DNA of 64,000 nucleotides from Jaltomata sinuosa (lineage: Eukaryota > Streptophyta > Magnoliopsida > Solanales > Solanaceae), in the NCBI GenBank assembly GCA_003996215.1, contig QJPP01007526.1, forward strand, positions 1,302,001 to 1,366,000, in the 5' to 3' direction. The position numbers were made by a program, and so were the translations under genes. This document shows positions 1 through 11,801 of the stretch, in pieces. Under the pieces are notes generated by a model. It worked only from the letters and a program-made list of their open reading frames with translations, made no database searches and had not been told where the DNA came from. Every line of letters begins with the position of its first letter. Position 1 is the stretch's first letter.

Positions 1-1299
1 ACGACACAATTTTATCAAATGAGAGGCCAATTTTTTTTTCATAGAGAACGAATAGGGCTAATTTAGTTTATGAGTTAGGGTTGGGTCATGGTTTACTGCC
101 ATGAGGATGGAGAAAAGAAAAGAAAAGAAAAGGTCCACATGAAATAAATAAAATATTATGTCATATTTTGTTGATCAAATATTAGTAAAGTAATTTTTAA
201 AGAGATACAGACAGAATTGGGTGACCTATAGTTAGGTGACTTTGACTTATTGTATATCTCCCCACTTATAGCAGCCAATTATACAAAAGTTTTAACAACA
301 TATTTTGAGTTGTATATAAACTATTTGTGTTTTATAGAATGAAAAAATATGAATAGGCCGTGAAATCTTAATAGTTCAATTAATTGATTATGTGAGCTTT
401 CATCTTATTGATGAGGGTTCAATCCCCCAATGTCTCTTTTCTATTTCCCTTGCCCCAATTAAAAGAAAACAAAAAAAAATATGGACAGAAAAATAAAAAG
501 TGATAATGTTAAATCTCTTAAATATTCTATCTAAATTAAATTCACATGATTGAAATAATGGACATCACTGATAAGATAACAAATATTATAGTTTATAAGA
601 TAGTCAAATATTCTTAGTCGCCTACAAAAGTATACTAAAATTGTATTGGGTAAAATTTATCTGGGTCACGTGGTGTATTAGAAGATAGACGCGTAACAAT
701 AAGGATTAGTGAGTACGGAAATCCCAAAAATTGTTCTTTGGGATGTGTTTCGGACAGGATATGGCAAAATATCGTACCAATGATAATGCGGAAGAAAGGA
801 CAAAACGAGACAAGAATGTCTAAATAATCAAGTGCACAGACAAGCTCGTATGAACCTAGGCAGTGCAACTTTCTTATTGGCTAATGCCTCATTGTTCATA
901 TAGCTTATAAATAATCTATCCCATTCACTTGTAAAGATTTTTTGAATTTCATGCAATACAACAACACCACTTTATTTTCTTGTGCCTTAAGTCTATTTCT
1001 GTTTTCCTTGCTTTAAACTGAGCTAACACTTTTGGAACCGTGGTTATTACTCTCGAGATCGATAGAGAACATGACGAAATACATAGATTTATTTTCTACA
1101 CTCTTTATTGCTTATAGTTTATTTCAATTTCCTTCTTAATTATAATTGATTCGATATTCAAACTGCTAGTAAATTAATTTAAAAAGAAATTATATTAATA
1201 CGCGTGATCTTGACCTCATATAAATTCAATTGTATCATTTTTAGAATAAACAAAAACAAGAATAAAATAGTCAAACATTACTGATCTCCTATAAAAGTA
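1..1299. repeat. Module A, copy 1 of the segmental duplication
   Basis: Closely matches 8330-9611 and 22150-23440 with only scattered small differences. All copies share a stretch with repeated gaaaa near 110-135, a run around 'aatctcttaaatattct', and the end 'gatctcctataaaagta'. The window begins inside this copy, so its left part is missing. There is no convincing coding frame; short frames such as the minus-strand one at 635-868 are not preserved between copies. Its function is unknown. It ends exactly where the Helitron at 1300 begins. Confidence 0.85.
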
Positions 1300-2675
1300 C
1301 TAGATACAGAACCTGTGTCAGCCCGGGTTCAATATATGTTACATAGATAGAATTTAAAAGTCACTAAATTTACTCTACGTTTTTTTAGTTATTGTGATTT
1401 ATAATACTTTTTATGTCATTTTCAAATAATATATGTTACTCCCTTTGTTTCAATTTACGTGGCATAAATGAAATTTGAACAATGAATTAAATTTCTTATA
1501 TAATTTTTAAATATTTTTAATTATTAATTATTGTGTCATTCTTTCTCAATTTATGTGGCACTAATAGAATTTTGAGAGTCAACTAAATTTTGTATTGTGA
1601 TTTATAATATTTTTTACGTAATTATCAAATATATAACATAATTATTTAATCAAATATATAATAAATTAAAATAAAAAGTAAGAAAAATAAATTAAAACGA
1701 TAAAAATATTAAATTTTTCAAAGTGAGGCTCTGCAAGCACACAACTCAAGCAGACATGTCATCCAAGAGCTGTCTGTTTGAGCTGTGTGCTCAAGCCTCT
1801 TTTGTATATATATATATAAAGGAGGGTTTTCAAGTCACTGACGTGGCGCTCTCTATGAGCAGCATTTGCATTTATCTTTTTTTGAATTTTTTCTTACTTT
1901 GCCATTTCATCTTTTTTTTATTCCTCTTCTATTTAATAACCTCTCCTTTAAATTCCTTACATAATGCTTCAGTTTTAAAATTAATTCTCATCTTTTAGTG
2001 TGAATTTTCAGTTATAATTGTACATATGCATGCATCAAATATAATTGCAGGACTTGAAAGGACTTCTCAACACCTCTATATAAACAGAAATATCATATAA
2101 ATTCACCATCTTACTTTTTCATATATCAAATTTAAATTTTGTGCAATATGCATTAGCAAAGAGAGGCCGATATAGAGATGAATGAAGTTAGGAAATCAAT
2201 ACATTAATAATTCAAGTCATTCTTAATTTCAAGGAATCAACACCATACCATATTATTTTCTCTCCTGCTTCATTCTTCAATTCACCAAACATTGATCACA
2301 TGGACATAATAAAAAGAATCGTAAAGCTTTTGGTGAGAAGTTTAAGCTATCATGTCACGAGATGAAGCGGAACAAAAAAAGCAAGGGAAGAAGTTTTGTA
2401 AAAGTTTAGATTAGAAGGTGCACTTTTTCATTTTATTTTTTTTTGCAACATGAAATTTTATAATTTTTTGTCATCTTACTGACTCTTCCATTTTAAGTTG
2501 AAGCACTATAAATTTATATGAGAATGATGAGATTATTTTAAGGAAAAATAAATTTGGAATTTTGTATAAAATTAGGAAAAGATCAAAAAAAAAATATAAG
2601 CATAAAGTGTAATCAATATGTGAAATATCCGAAGAAAAGGAAAAATCACACAAAACGAAAAAGAAATAGTAAAAG

Positions 2676-3127
2676 AAAAATTACAAGAAAGGAAAGAGGA
2701 AATTTCCTATATCCAAAATAATAGTTTAATTAAATTTATATTTCATATAATTTGTTCCATATATAGAGTTGACTAAAAGGAGCTTTTAGTTACTTTATTT
2801 ATCCTTTCTGTTTTACTATTTCATATTTTATTTAGTCAATTTTAAATAAGAAAAAGTTAAAAAAATTATTAATTACTGAACAAAAAATTATATATATATA
2901 TATATGAAAAATTGCAAGAAAGGAAAGAGGAAATTTCCTATACTCGAAATCATAGTTTAATTGAGTTTATATGTTACATAATTTGTTTTATATATAGAGT
3001 TGGCTAAAATAGGAGCTTTTAATTACTACTTTATTTATCCTTTCTCTTTTACTATTTCATGTTTTATTTAGTCAATTTTTTAAATAAGAAAAAGTTGTAA
3101 AAATTATTAATAACTGAAAAAAATTAA
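2676..3127. repeat. Two tandem copies of a ~225-bp unit inside the Helitron
   Basis: Positions 2676-2895 and 2907-3127 align along their length. Both start with 'caagaaaggaaagagg', pass through a 'tatatatagagttg' region and end with 'aataagaaaaagtt'. They differ by scattered substitutions and small indels, so the duplication is not very recent. A short TA repeat separates them. No coding content. Confidence 0.8.
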
Positions 3128-3149
3128 ATGTACAAATCTCTCTCTTTCT

Positions 3150-3530
3150 CATGCTTCTTTGTCCAGGATCTCTGTTTATTTTTTTCTCAATTTTTTGAAT
3201 TTTTCTCTTATATTAAACTTTTCAACTTTGTGAGAATACATCGGATATATTGTCGTTGTTATTGTTGTTGTTCTCTTATATTAAAATTTAAAATATTAAA
3301 TCAAATTAATTATAGTCTATTTATTTCGTTTCTCATTATAATATTTTTTTTTATTACCTTACATTTTATATATAAACCTGAAAATTAAAAAGATGATGTG
3401 GCATGCTTCTTTGGCCAGGATCTCTATTTGTTTTTCTCTTATATTAAAATTTAAAATATTGCATCAAATTAATTATAGTCTATTTATGTCATTCCTCATT
3501 ATAATATATTTTTATATCGCCTTATCTTTT
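3150..3530. repeat. Diverged direct duplication inside the Helitron
   Basis: Positions 3150-3370 and 3400-3530 share 'atgcttcttt', 'ccaggatctct', the 'atattaaaatttaaaatatt' stretch and 'tcaaattaattatagtc'. The second copy is shorter. Together with the neighbouring repeat, this suggests the element grew by repeated local duplication. Confidence 0.6.
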
Positions 3531-3538
3531 TTTTGATT

Positions 3539-3539
3539 A

Positions 3540-3572
<33 letters not shown>

Positions 3573-3934
3573 GTAATAATTATTATTTAAAAGGTATGTT
3601 TCATTATGAATAAATGCTAAATTATGAAAGGTCTATTACAACCGTTTTCCTTTATTAAAAATAATTTTTTCTTAATTTATGATACCTTTTAAATTTCATA
3701 CTAAATGCACCATTTCATACTTAACTGTCATATTTGCTAGAAGAATTCTAGGAAGCATTATTTTCTTTTGATTTTGGTGATAAATTTTTTTTGTGTGATT
3801 CCACCAATAAAAAAAGGAAAGGAAATAAAGAGCAATAAGGAAAACTGAAAAAGGAAAAATAATAAGAAAAGAAATATATATAATCAAAATGTAACTCACC
3901 GAATTCAGTCAAGTTACTATTTATTTATTTATTT

Positions 3935-3972
<38 letters not shown>
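3539..3972. repeat. Two long TA microsatellites
   Basis: Pure TA runs lie at about 3539-3565 and 3938-3972, the second more than 30 bp long. AT-only sequence surrounds both. They lie inside the Helitron and carry no gene. Confidence 0.9.
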
Positions 3973-3978
<6 letters not shown>

Positions 3979-4229
3979 CAATTTATAAATAAAAAAGTAA
4001 TGTGATACTTTTCTTTAGCCAGAAAATATAACTATATTTTTAATTCACTTTTCTTTGGCCAAAAAATATAATTATATTTTTAATCCGTTTTGGTCTTTTC
4101 TCTATTTTTTTCTTATTTATGTGCTATATTAAAAAAAACTAATTTAACTCTCTTAATTATATATTAAATCTGCAATGTTAACAAACTAAAAAAATATTAT
4201 TTTTTTTCTTTAAATGTAAAATGTAATGA

Positions 4230-5480
4230 TCTTTATTTTTATTAATTTTTTATTATCATAACTCCTAGAATAATTAATAATCATATTTATGACACTATTT
4301 GGTATTCTATATTGTAATTCTATAAATAGACGTAGTAAGACTTTGTTAAAAATGATCGCATTAACCTTCTAAATTTTTACATTTTTGGTGCTTATTATAT
4401 TCATACTTTAGTGTGACTCGAATAATAAGAGGAAGGCTATTGAATTAATGATCGGCTTGTGAAAGTGAATGTCAACAAAAACTTAAAATACTATGCATTG
4501 ATTTTATATTTTTTCCTTCTATTTCCTAATAATTAAGGTCGTAAGAATGATGTTATCTTATTTACTTATTTATTTTTTCATATGTTATCTTTATGATATT
4601 TCTTTATTTTGTATTATATATGAATTTTTAATTTTCGTAAGTTGATAACATCTTTTGGTTCAAAATAATAACATATGACTTTGTTGGGAATAATTATCTT
4701 TTTCTCCTTTTTCTCCTTTGGCCAATGTCTAAATATAATTTTATTTTTCATGAATTTTCAATTGCAAATCCTTCATAATTATAAGTTTTAAATAACACTA
4801 AAATCTACATAATAATGTCTTGACTCTCTTGATTTTTCTATTTTTATTATAATTTTTGGCTAAGAATGTTATTTATTTATTTGTTATTTTTTGATAATTT
4901 CTCCTACTTCTCTATTTTTATTGTAGAATAATAAATATGTCAATTAACTATTTATTCATATTCTTATTTGTAAAATTTATTGTTCTTTTTTTTCATTAAT
5001 TCAATTTTTTTTATTATCGTAACCCTTAAAATAATTAATAATCATATTCATAATGTTATTTGACATTTCATATTATAGTCCTGTAAATAGAGATATTTAT
5101 AAGACTTTGTAGAAATAGTCGCACTAGCCTTTTAAGTTATGTTTTCTGTGCTTATAATTATATTCATACTTTAGTTTAATTATAGAATAAAATGAAGGCT
5201 ATTGAATAGTGATCAAGTTGAGTGAATGTCGACAAGAGCTAAAAAGATTGTGCATTGATTTTGTATTTTTTATTTTTATTATTTTAGTGATTACAGTCAT
5301 AGAATATAATTGCTTTTTAAACGGATCATGATCATGTATATTCATAGAAGAATACTTGTAAGAATATAATGATGTTGCATTTTTTTTTGTATGTTCTCTA
5401 AGATTTCTCTTTATATTGTATTTTATATAAATTTTTGATTGTCGTAAGTTTATAATATATTTCTTTTGGTTTAAAATCAT
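4230..5480. repeat. Two direct copies of a ~460-bp block, ~800 bp apart
   Basis: Positions 4230-4690 and 5025-5480 align. Shared words include 'aataattaataatcatatt', 'aagactttgt', 'ttcatactttagt', 'gaaggctattgaat' and 'tgcattgattttgtatt' (with t/a variation). The copies are substantially diverged. They are non-coding; the minus-strand frame at 5199-5480 lies in the second copy and is not kept in the first. Confidence 0.75.
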
Positions 5481-5636
5481 AACTTGTGACTTTGTTGAAA
5501 GTCTGTTAACTACACCAAATTTTTTTCTCTATAGAGAGAGATTGTAAATAAGTCTTTTATATATATATTATATTTAATAAAATTATTGATATTTTACCAT
5601 CTTTAAAATAGCGCGAAGCGGGATCAAGTTCACTAG

Positions 5637-6167
5637 TATATAATAAGACAGTCAATAAGAATGAAGTTGGACGTCTAGTATCATATAATCAAAACAAAAT
5701 GTGAGTATTAATATGACTGGACAAAATCCGTCATGTACACCATATATATATGTTGAATTAAACTCCATGTCCACTAAATGTACTAAGGTTAGGTAAAAAG
5801 GAAAGAAGTTTTTGCAGTAAGATTAAATGCATATAAATATACGTTTGCATTTATTCAATTTCATAGAACGTAACAATCTTTTTCCCTTTTGGGAAACCTA
5901 GGACGTTGGACCATTTAATGATACTCTATATATCAAACAAGAAATTAAAGTACATTTGAACTTCACCTACATTAATTAATTACTCTACATGTTACCTATA
6001 TCCTTTTCCGGTATCATCACCTCCGATCCTCCTCTTTCAATAATTTATATCCATTTTACTACTTGTTATATTTCTTTTTAAGAAAATATTAATTAAAATA
6101 ATAATTTGATTAAATTATCTTTATTTATTCTTGATTTCAATTTAATGTTACTCTCTTTTTTACCATA
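5637..6167. repeat. Module B, copy 1, left part
   Basis: Continues the segmental unit after the Helitron. It matches 24200-25050 apart from the MITE there, and also 14623-14720 and 16590-16740. Markers are 'aactccatgtccactaaatg', 'tttcatagaacgtaacaatc' and 'gttggaccatttaatgatac'. No coding frame. It is interrupted at 6168 by a second Helitron. Confidence 0.8.
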
Positions 6168-7525
6168 TCATCATATCATATATTATTAAAAATGAAAAGC
6201 TCTAAAGTGAAAAGTTGAATTACCATTTTACCCTATTTTAAATTAAAATAATATAAATCATATTATTAATTAAAATGATAAGTTATATCTACATTGAATA
6301 TGACATTTCACAAGAAATGCTATTATCTTTTCAGTTTTCAGTCATATTTTTTTACATTTTCTCTCAATTTTCTATTATTCAATGAAGTTAAATGTTGACT
6401 TTTAATCTTCCTTATTTACTCCATTTAAATAACTTATCATTTCAATTATTTATCATCTTTTTCATATGCAATGTATATGAACATGAAAAACACAAATTAA
6501 ATAGTACTTATCATTTTGCCTCTTATTTTTTTTTTATAAAACTTCAACTAAATAATCTATCAATTACATGAATGTAACATTATTGCGAAGTGGAGTATTG
6601 GTACTTTAATGCTCACACAGATATATCCAATTGCATTCATATTATATAGAATTAATTTTTTTAAATTAATACATCATGTATCACTGATTCACTATACTAA
6701 CTTCTACAATTCCTATAATTTATCTTTTCGTTTTCTTTAACTTGGCTTTTCAAATTTTAAGCTTTTAAAATCAGTAACCTCTGGTATATCCATGTCAATT
6801 CCTCCTTTATCAATACAAAGGCCCATAGAATTTGAATAGTTCATTAAGTAATTAAATGTAAGTCAATTTAATTTAATAAATACATATGTTAAAAAGAAAT
6901 TCTAAAGAACATCAAGAAACACTAAATAAAGGCAACAAATGATTTCCATTTCTCTCAAGGTTGTTATTTTGTTGAGCATTTTTTCTTAATCTAGCCTTCC
7001 TTTTTGTTTTCTTTTTTTTTCCTCTTCTTTATTCCCCCTTAAAAGAAATTTTTGCATGCACTAAAAGAAAATGGGAGATGAAGAAGTATGTAAAGTTGAT
7101 AGATGTCAAAAATGAATAATCGTCAGATTCAACTTACCTTCAACCTTTATGGGATGATATATGAAGACCACTATCTCCATTTATAGCGCTAGCAGAGATT
7201 CATGAACTATGAAAAGGAAGGAGTTGGTTTCTTTGGAAGGCTGTTTTAGAATTTTTATTAATTGATTCATTTTTATAGTGTATTGTGATTACAATTCTTA
7301 TAGATAAAAAGACAATACATATGATTCAACATATAACTATTTATGGTTAAAGATATGATGTTATATGTGTATTGGACGGAGTATAAAATGATATTTTGGA
7401 GTATTTTATTATAAAAGTGAAAACTACAAAAGTTAAAACTTTACATGTTTAACATTCATCTTAAGCCTATATAAATTTTATAGTATAGTAGGAGTCAAAT
7501 GTGCAACGCACGTTCGCAGAACTAG
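6168..7525 (+). mobile_element. Non-autonomous Helitron, 1.36 kb, canonical ends
   Basis: Copy 3 (about 25037-25063) is uninterrupted here, running from 'ctcttttttatcata' into 'tttattaaatactg'. In copy 1 the same words flank 6168-7525. The block begins TCATCATATC after an A and ends in CTAG (7522-7525) before a T, with no target duplication. A hairpin-capable word 'gtgcaacgcac' (7501-7511) lies 10 bp before the terminal CTAG. All four Helitron hallmarks are present: A|T target, 5' TC, subterminal hairpin and 3' CTAG. The interior is AT-rich, with no helicase or Rep coding. Confidence 0.88.
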
Positions 7526-7935
7526 TTTATTAAATACTGTTAAAGGTGAAAATTAGGGAGTAATAATTTCAATCTTGATTTTTTAAAATGACAACTAAAG
7601 TTAATCATCTATTTTTAATAAAAACGACAAATAAAATGTGCCTGAGGGCATATTTGAATAATTTCATTTTAAAATCAAAATTGAAAATCTCCCTGAGAGG
7701 AGCAAAAGGCCCTTCCCTTTTTTTTGGATAAAATTCAGATGATTTTGTTGATCTCTCTAATTTCCTCATGAAATATGTAAATTTTGTTTTTTAAGAAATG
7801 AAGATTTTATATCCAAACTCATATTGACCGAAGTTAGTTTGACCCTCGCCCGTACTCCGAATTAAGTCACATTAATTGAAATTGAGGGACTACTCATCAC
7901 TTTAATCTTTTCTACTCTCCTTAGAAAAATATTCT
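7526..7935. repeat. Module B, copy 1, right part
   Basis: Matches 25053-25430: 'gtgaaaattagggagtaata', 'acaaataaaatgtgcctgag', and the end 'tcttttctactc'. Differences from copy 3 include a small indel around 7708-7735. Non-coding. It is followed by about 140 bp of unmatched sequence before copy 2. Confidence 0.8.
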
Positions 7936-8078
7936 TAATGTGTGGAGCCCATTGCGTTTTGCACCCTTAGCGTATGTCTTCTTTTGTGATTCGCACTCTG
8001 TCCTATTTTTTTTTATGATTTGCACCCTAACCTCTTTACTTTTTTACAAGACGATGAAAATACTTGTTTTTACAAAAT

Positions 8079-9634
8079 TCACAAGGGCAAAATAGGGTTG
8101 TAAATTTAAGTAGTACAGTTGTAAAAAGAAATCAATGAGAATCATGTTCGTAGTAAATAACCTTTTCTTGATCATGTCAAATTGATTAAATTTACGCAAT
8201 GAAGTTGTTTGGTTAAAATTTATGCAAGAAACTTTCATTACTTGGATGAATAATAAAAAGAATCTTTATATATAATTTCGTTAAGAAAAATCTTCAATAG
8301 ACTTCGCCAGAGAAGGAGAAAAAAGACGGACACAATTTATCAAATGAGAGGCCAAATTTTTTTCATAGAGAATGAATAGGTCTAATTTAGTTTATGAGTT
8401 AGGGTTGGGTCATGGTTTATTGCCATGAGGACGAAGAAAAGAAAAGAAAAGGTCCACATGAAATCAATAAAATATTATGTCATATTTTATTGATCAAATA
8501 TTAATAAAGTGATTTTTGGAGAGATACGGACATTATTGGGTGACCTATAGTTAGGTGACTTTTTGACTTACTGTATATCTCCCCACTTATAGAAGCCAAT
8601 TATAAGAAAGTTTCAACAACATATTTTGAGTTGTATATAAAATATTCATGTTTTATAGGATCAAATAATATGAATGGATCAGGAAATCTTAATAGTTCAG
8701 TTGGTCGATTATGTGAGCTTTCACCTTATTAATGAGGGTTCAATCCCCTAATATCCCTTTTCTATTTCCCCTGCCCCCAATTAAAATAAAACAAAAAAAA
8801 AATGGACAAAAGAATAAGAAGTGATAATGTTAAATCTCTTAAATATTCTTTCTAAATTAAATTCACATGATTGAATAATGGACATCACTGATAAGATATC
8901 AAATATTATAGTTGATAAGATAGTCAAATATTCTTAGTCTCCTACAAAAGATTAGACGCGTGACAATAAAGATTAGTGGGTATGCGAGATCCCAAAAGGT
9001 TGTTCTTCAGGATGTTCCTCGGACAGGATATGGCAAAATATTGTACCAATGATGATGCGAAAGAAAAGACAAAAGGAGACAAGAATGTCTGAATAATCAG
9101 GTGCACAGACAAGTACATACGGATCTGGGTAGTGCAAGAATAGTTGCTGGCACTACCAAGAGCCTTGACACATGGCTCAAAGTCATTGGTCTCAGTACTT
9201 TAAGGCTCTTATAAAACTTTCTTATTGGCTAAGGCCTCATTATAAAGATTTTTGTAATTCCATGCAATATAACAACACCACTTTATTTTCTTGTGCCTTA
9301 AGTCTACTTCTATTTTCCTTGCTTTAAACTGAGCTAACACTCTTGGAGCCGCAATTATTACTCTCGAGATCGATAGAGAACATAACGAAACACACATATT
9401 TATTTTCTACACTCTTTATTGCTTATAGTTTATTTTGATTTCCTTCTTAATTTATAACTGATTCGATATTCAAATCGCTAGTAAATTAATCTAAAAAAAA
9501 TTATATTAATAAGCGTGTTTTTGACCTCATATAAATTTAACTGTATCAGTTTTAGAATAACAAAAACAAGTCAATAAGAATAAAATAGTCAAACATTAGT
9601 GATCTCCTATAAAAGTATATATAATAAGACAAAG
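8079..9634. repeat. Module A, copy 2
   Basis: Starts at 'aaatagggttgtaaatttaa' and matches 21914-23463 almost base for base, much more closely than copy 1 does. Short minus-strand frames (8044-8238, 9209-9397) recur in copy 3 only because the DNA is nearly identical; they have no domain or start context that suggests a gene. The copy ends in the hAT fragment at 9635. Confidence 0.88.
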
Positions 9635-9676
9635 CAGTGACGGATCTAAGATTTTAAGGTCGTGGGTGCTCCCTTA
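9635..9676. mobile_element. Left-end fragment of the hAT element
   Basis: Identical to the first 42 bp of the complete hAT element at 23464-24191, starting CAGTGACGG after the same 'agacaaag' target word. After 'ctccctta' it switches to copia sequence. The remaining hAT sequence and its right end are missing from copy 2. Confidence 0.85.
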
Positions 9677-10913
9677 AGTTGGAGTTTGTGTAAACATAAA
9701 AAACTCCAAGTTTGTTCAAGAATAGATGATGTTGTGAGGTTCCCAGTCCCTTGGTAAGCAAGTCTGCTAGTTGTTCTCTTGTGTTGATGTACTCACACTG
9801 AACTAAGCCATTCTTGATCTTTTCTCTCACAAAATGACAATCAATTTCTATGTGCTTAGTCCTTTCATGAAAGATGGGGTTTTCACTGATTTGAATTGCT
9901 GCCTTACTGTCACAATGTAACTTCACAGGAGTCTCAATGAACACATTTAGCTCCTTTAACACTCCTACTAACCAAATGACTTCTGAGACTACTGCTGCCA
10001 TGCTTCTGTACTCTGCCACAGCTGAACTTCTACTTACTGTGTGCTGTTTCTTGGACTTCCAAGCTATGAGTGAGCTTCCCAGCTTGACAATATACCCAGT
10101 CACTGACCTCCTAGTGTTGGAACATGAAGCCCAGTCTGAATCACAAAAGACTTCTAGCTGTGTACTGGCTGCACTACTCAGCATAATCCCCAAACCTGGA
10201 CATCCTTTTATGTACTTCACCAGCCTTAAGGTTGCTTCCCAGTGTGAGATCTTTGGTCTTTGCATGAATTGTGACAAAGTCTGAACTGCAAAGCTAATAT
10301 CAGGCCTGGTAGTGGTAAGATACAACAATCTTCCATATGCAGTTACATCTTTGAACAAAGGATCATTTGTTTTCCCAGTGCATTCATCATAGTCAACTGT
10401 TGTCAGTTTGACATTTGATTCTAATGGTGTTGCTGATGGTTTAGCTCCACTAAGTCCACAATCTGAGATTAGTTCAAGAGCATACTTCCTTTGATTGAGT
10501 AGTATCCCTCCTTTAGACCTTAACACCTCTATGCCAAGAAAATACTTGAGATCTCCAAGGTCCTTCATGTGGAAATTGTTGTTTAATGCAGATTTTACCT
10601 CCTGAATCATCTTACTACTGCTGCCTGTAATTAGCAAATCATCCACATATATCAGCACCACTGCCACATCTACACCTTCTTGTTTAGTAAACAATGAATG
10701 GTCATATGGGCTCTGTGAATAACCTGCTACCACTAGTGCCTCAGTTAATTTAAGATTCCACTGCCTAGAGGCCTGTTTAAGGCCATAGAGTGGCTTGAGG
10801 AGTTTACAGACTTTGTACTCCCCCTGCCTCTGGAAACCTTGAGGCAAGTCCATGTAAACATCCTCAAATAAGTCACCTTGTAAAAAAGCATTATGGACAT
10901 CCATTTGGAACAA
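9654..10913 (-). pseudogene. Copia reverse transcriptase palm and RNase H
   Basis: An open stretch of 419 codons covers the C-terminal half of the copia RT domain and the RNase H domain. It begins at FQMDVHNAFLQGDL and keeps YVDD, the catalytic RT motif, in IYVDDLLITG, then KYFLGIEVLRS and the typical copia step PLESNVKL. The RNase H part shows the aspartates of FCDSDWAS and LHCDSKAAIQ and the family words RTKHIEIDCHFVREK and LADLLTKGL. The first RT block lies in another frame upstream (10959-11780), so the domain is split by a frameshift near 10914-10958. The last few codons read into the hAT fragment because the 3' end is lost. Confidence 0.92.
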
Positions 10914-10958
10914 AGGCCACTGATTGAGACGCTGAAACTCCTATAACAGTTCTCACAG

Positions 10959-11780
10959 TTACCATCTTAGCCACTGGGAGAATGTCTCATGGTAGTCAAG
11001 ACCTTCCTGCTGATTAAAACCTTTAACAACAAATCTTGCCTTATATCTTTCCACTTCCCCATTAGCTTTATGTTTCACCTTGTACACCCACTTAGAGCCA
11101 ATAGCCTGTTTCCCAAGAGGCAAGTCAACTATGGTCCACGTATTGTTCTGTTCCAATGCATGTACCTCTTCCTGCATTGCTTCAACCCATTGATAACACT
11201 TTGAAGCCTCCTTAAAACTGATGGGTTCTACAGTAACTGAGAATGCTGCAACATAGGTCTGATAAGGGATACTCATATTGGAGTAGGATAAGTAATCCTG
11301 GATAGGATAGAGACAAGTTGAGTTGACCTTCTTGGGAACAATATAATCCTTGTGCCATAAAGGTGGTCTAGAAACTCTACTAGGTTTCCTTCCTTCCACA
11401 GGTATAGCCACAATATCTACTGTTGCTGGTTCCATCATCACATCAACATTTTCAGCATCCATGTTGGCTAGATAATCAGTTTCTTCTGGTTCTACAATAA
11501 CCTCATTATTTGCAGTATCCATGTTGACTACATCAGGTTCAGCTGCCATCTCTACCTCCATATCATCATCAGCAGCAGGAAGCTCCTCAGCTTCAGGATA
11601 GAAGTTATCAGTTGGTGCATCTGCTACAATAGTAGTAGAGGGTGAAACCTCAAAAAGATCTGACCTTTCAGCAGCTTGCTGTGGTGACAGTCCCATAGGT
11701 AGGGAATAGTTCACTTTGAATGGTAAAACATATTCCATGAATGTTACATATCTTCTCACAAATAAAGCATTGCTCTCCAA
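10959..11780 (-). pseudogene. Copia integrase-RT linker and RT start
   Basis: The frame starts near the end of the integrase region and runs through an acidic spacer with repeated N-M-D-x-A-N and E-P-E units, typical of the poorly conserved copia linker. It then enters the RT domain: [20 protein letters not shown], then [19 protein letters not shown] and [20 protein letters not shown]. The frame is lost just after ETFS, where the following bases shift and end in a stop, and the domain resumes at 10913. It belongs to the same polyprotein as its neighbours. Confidence 0.9.
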
Positions 11781-11801
11781 GTCTAGTAACCTGTATCCCT
11801 T

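Larger units (their letters stand above)
1300..5636 (+). mobile_element. Non-autonomous Helitron, 4.3 kb
   Basis: Paralogous copies read straight from 'cctataaaagta' into 'tatataataagac' (9607-9631 and 23435-23459). In copy 1 these words are separated by 1300-5636, so the whole block is an insertion between A and T with no target duplication. The right end has a GC-rich hairpin-like word 'gcgcgaagcg' (5611-5620) and then terminal CTAG (5633-5636), the Helitron 3' signature. The left end begins CTAGATACAG; a canonical Helitron begins TC, so the first T appears lost. The interior is very AT-rich, holds several tandem duplications and encodes no Rep/helicase, so it is non-autonomous. Frames such as 1723-1998 and 3128-3388 are low-complexity noise. 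Confidence 0.8.

Noticed and set aside
8044..9397. Short minus-strand frames repeated in copies 2 and 3 of module A
   Set aside because: Conservation follows from near-identity of the DNA; no start context, no domain, and they are not kept in copy 1.
9937..10284. 115-codon plus-strand frame
   Set aside because: Exactly antisense to the copia RT/RNase H coding region, with no domain of its own.
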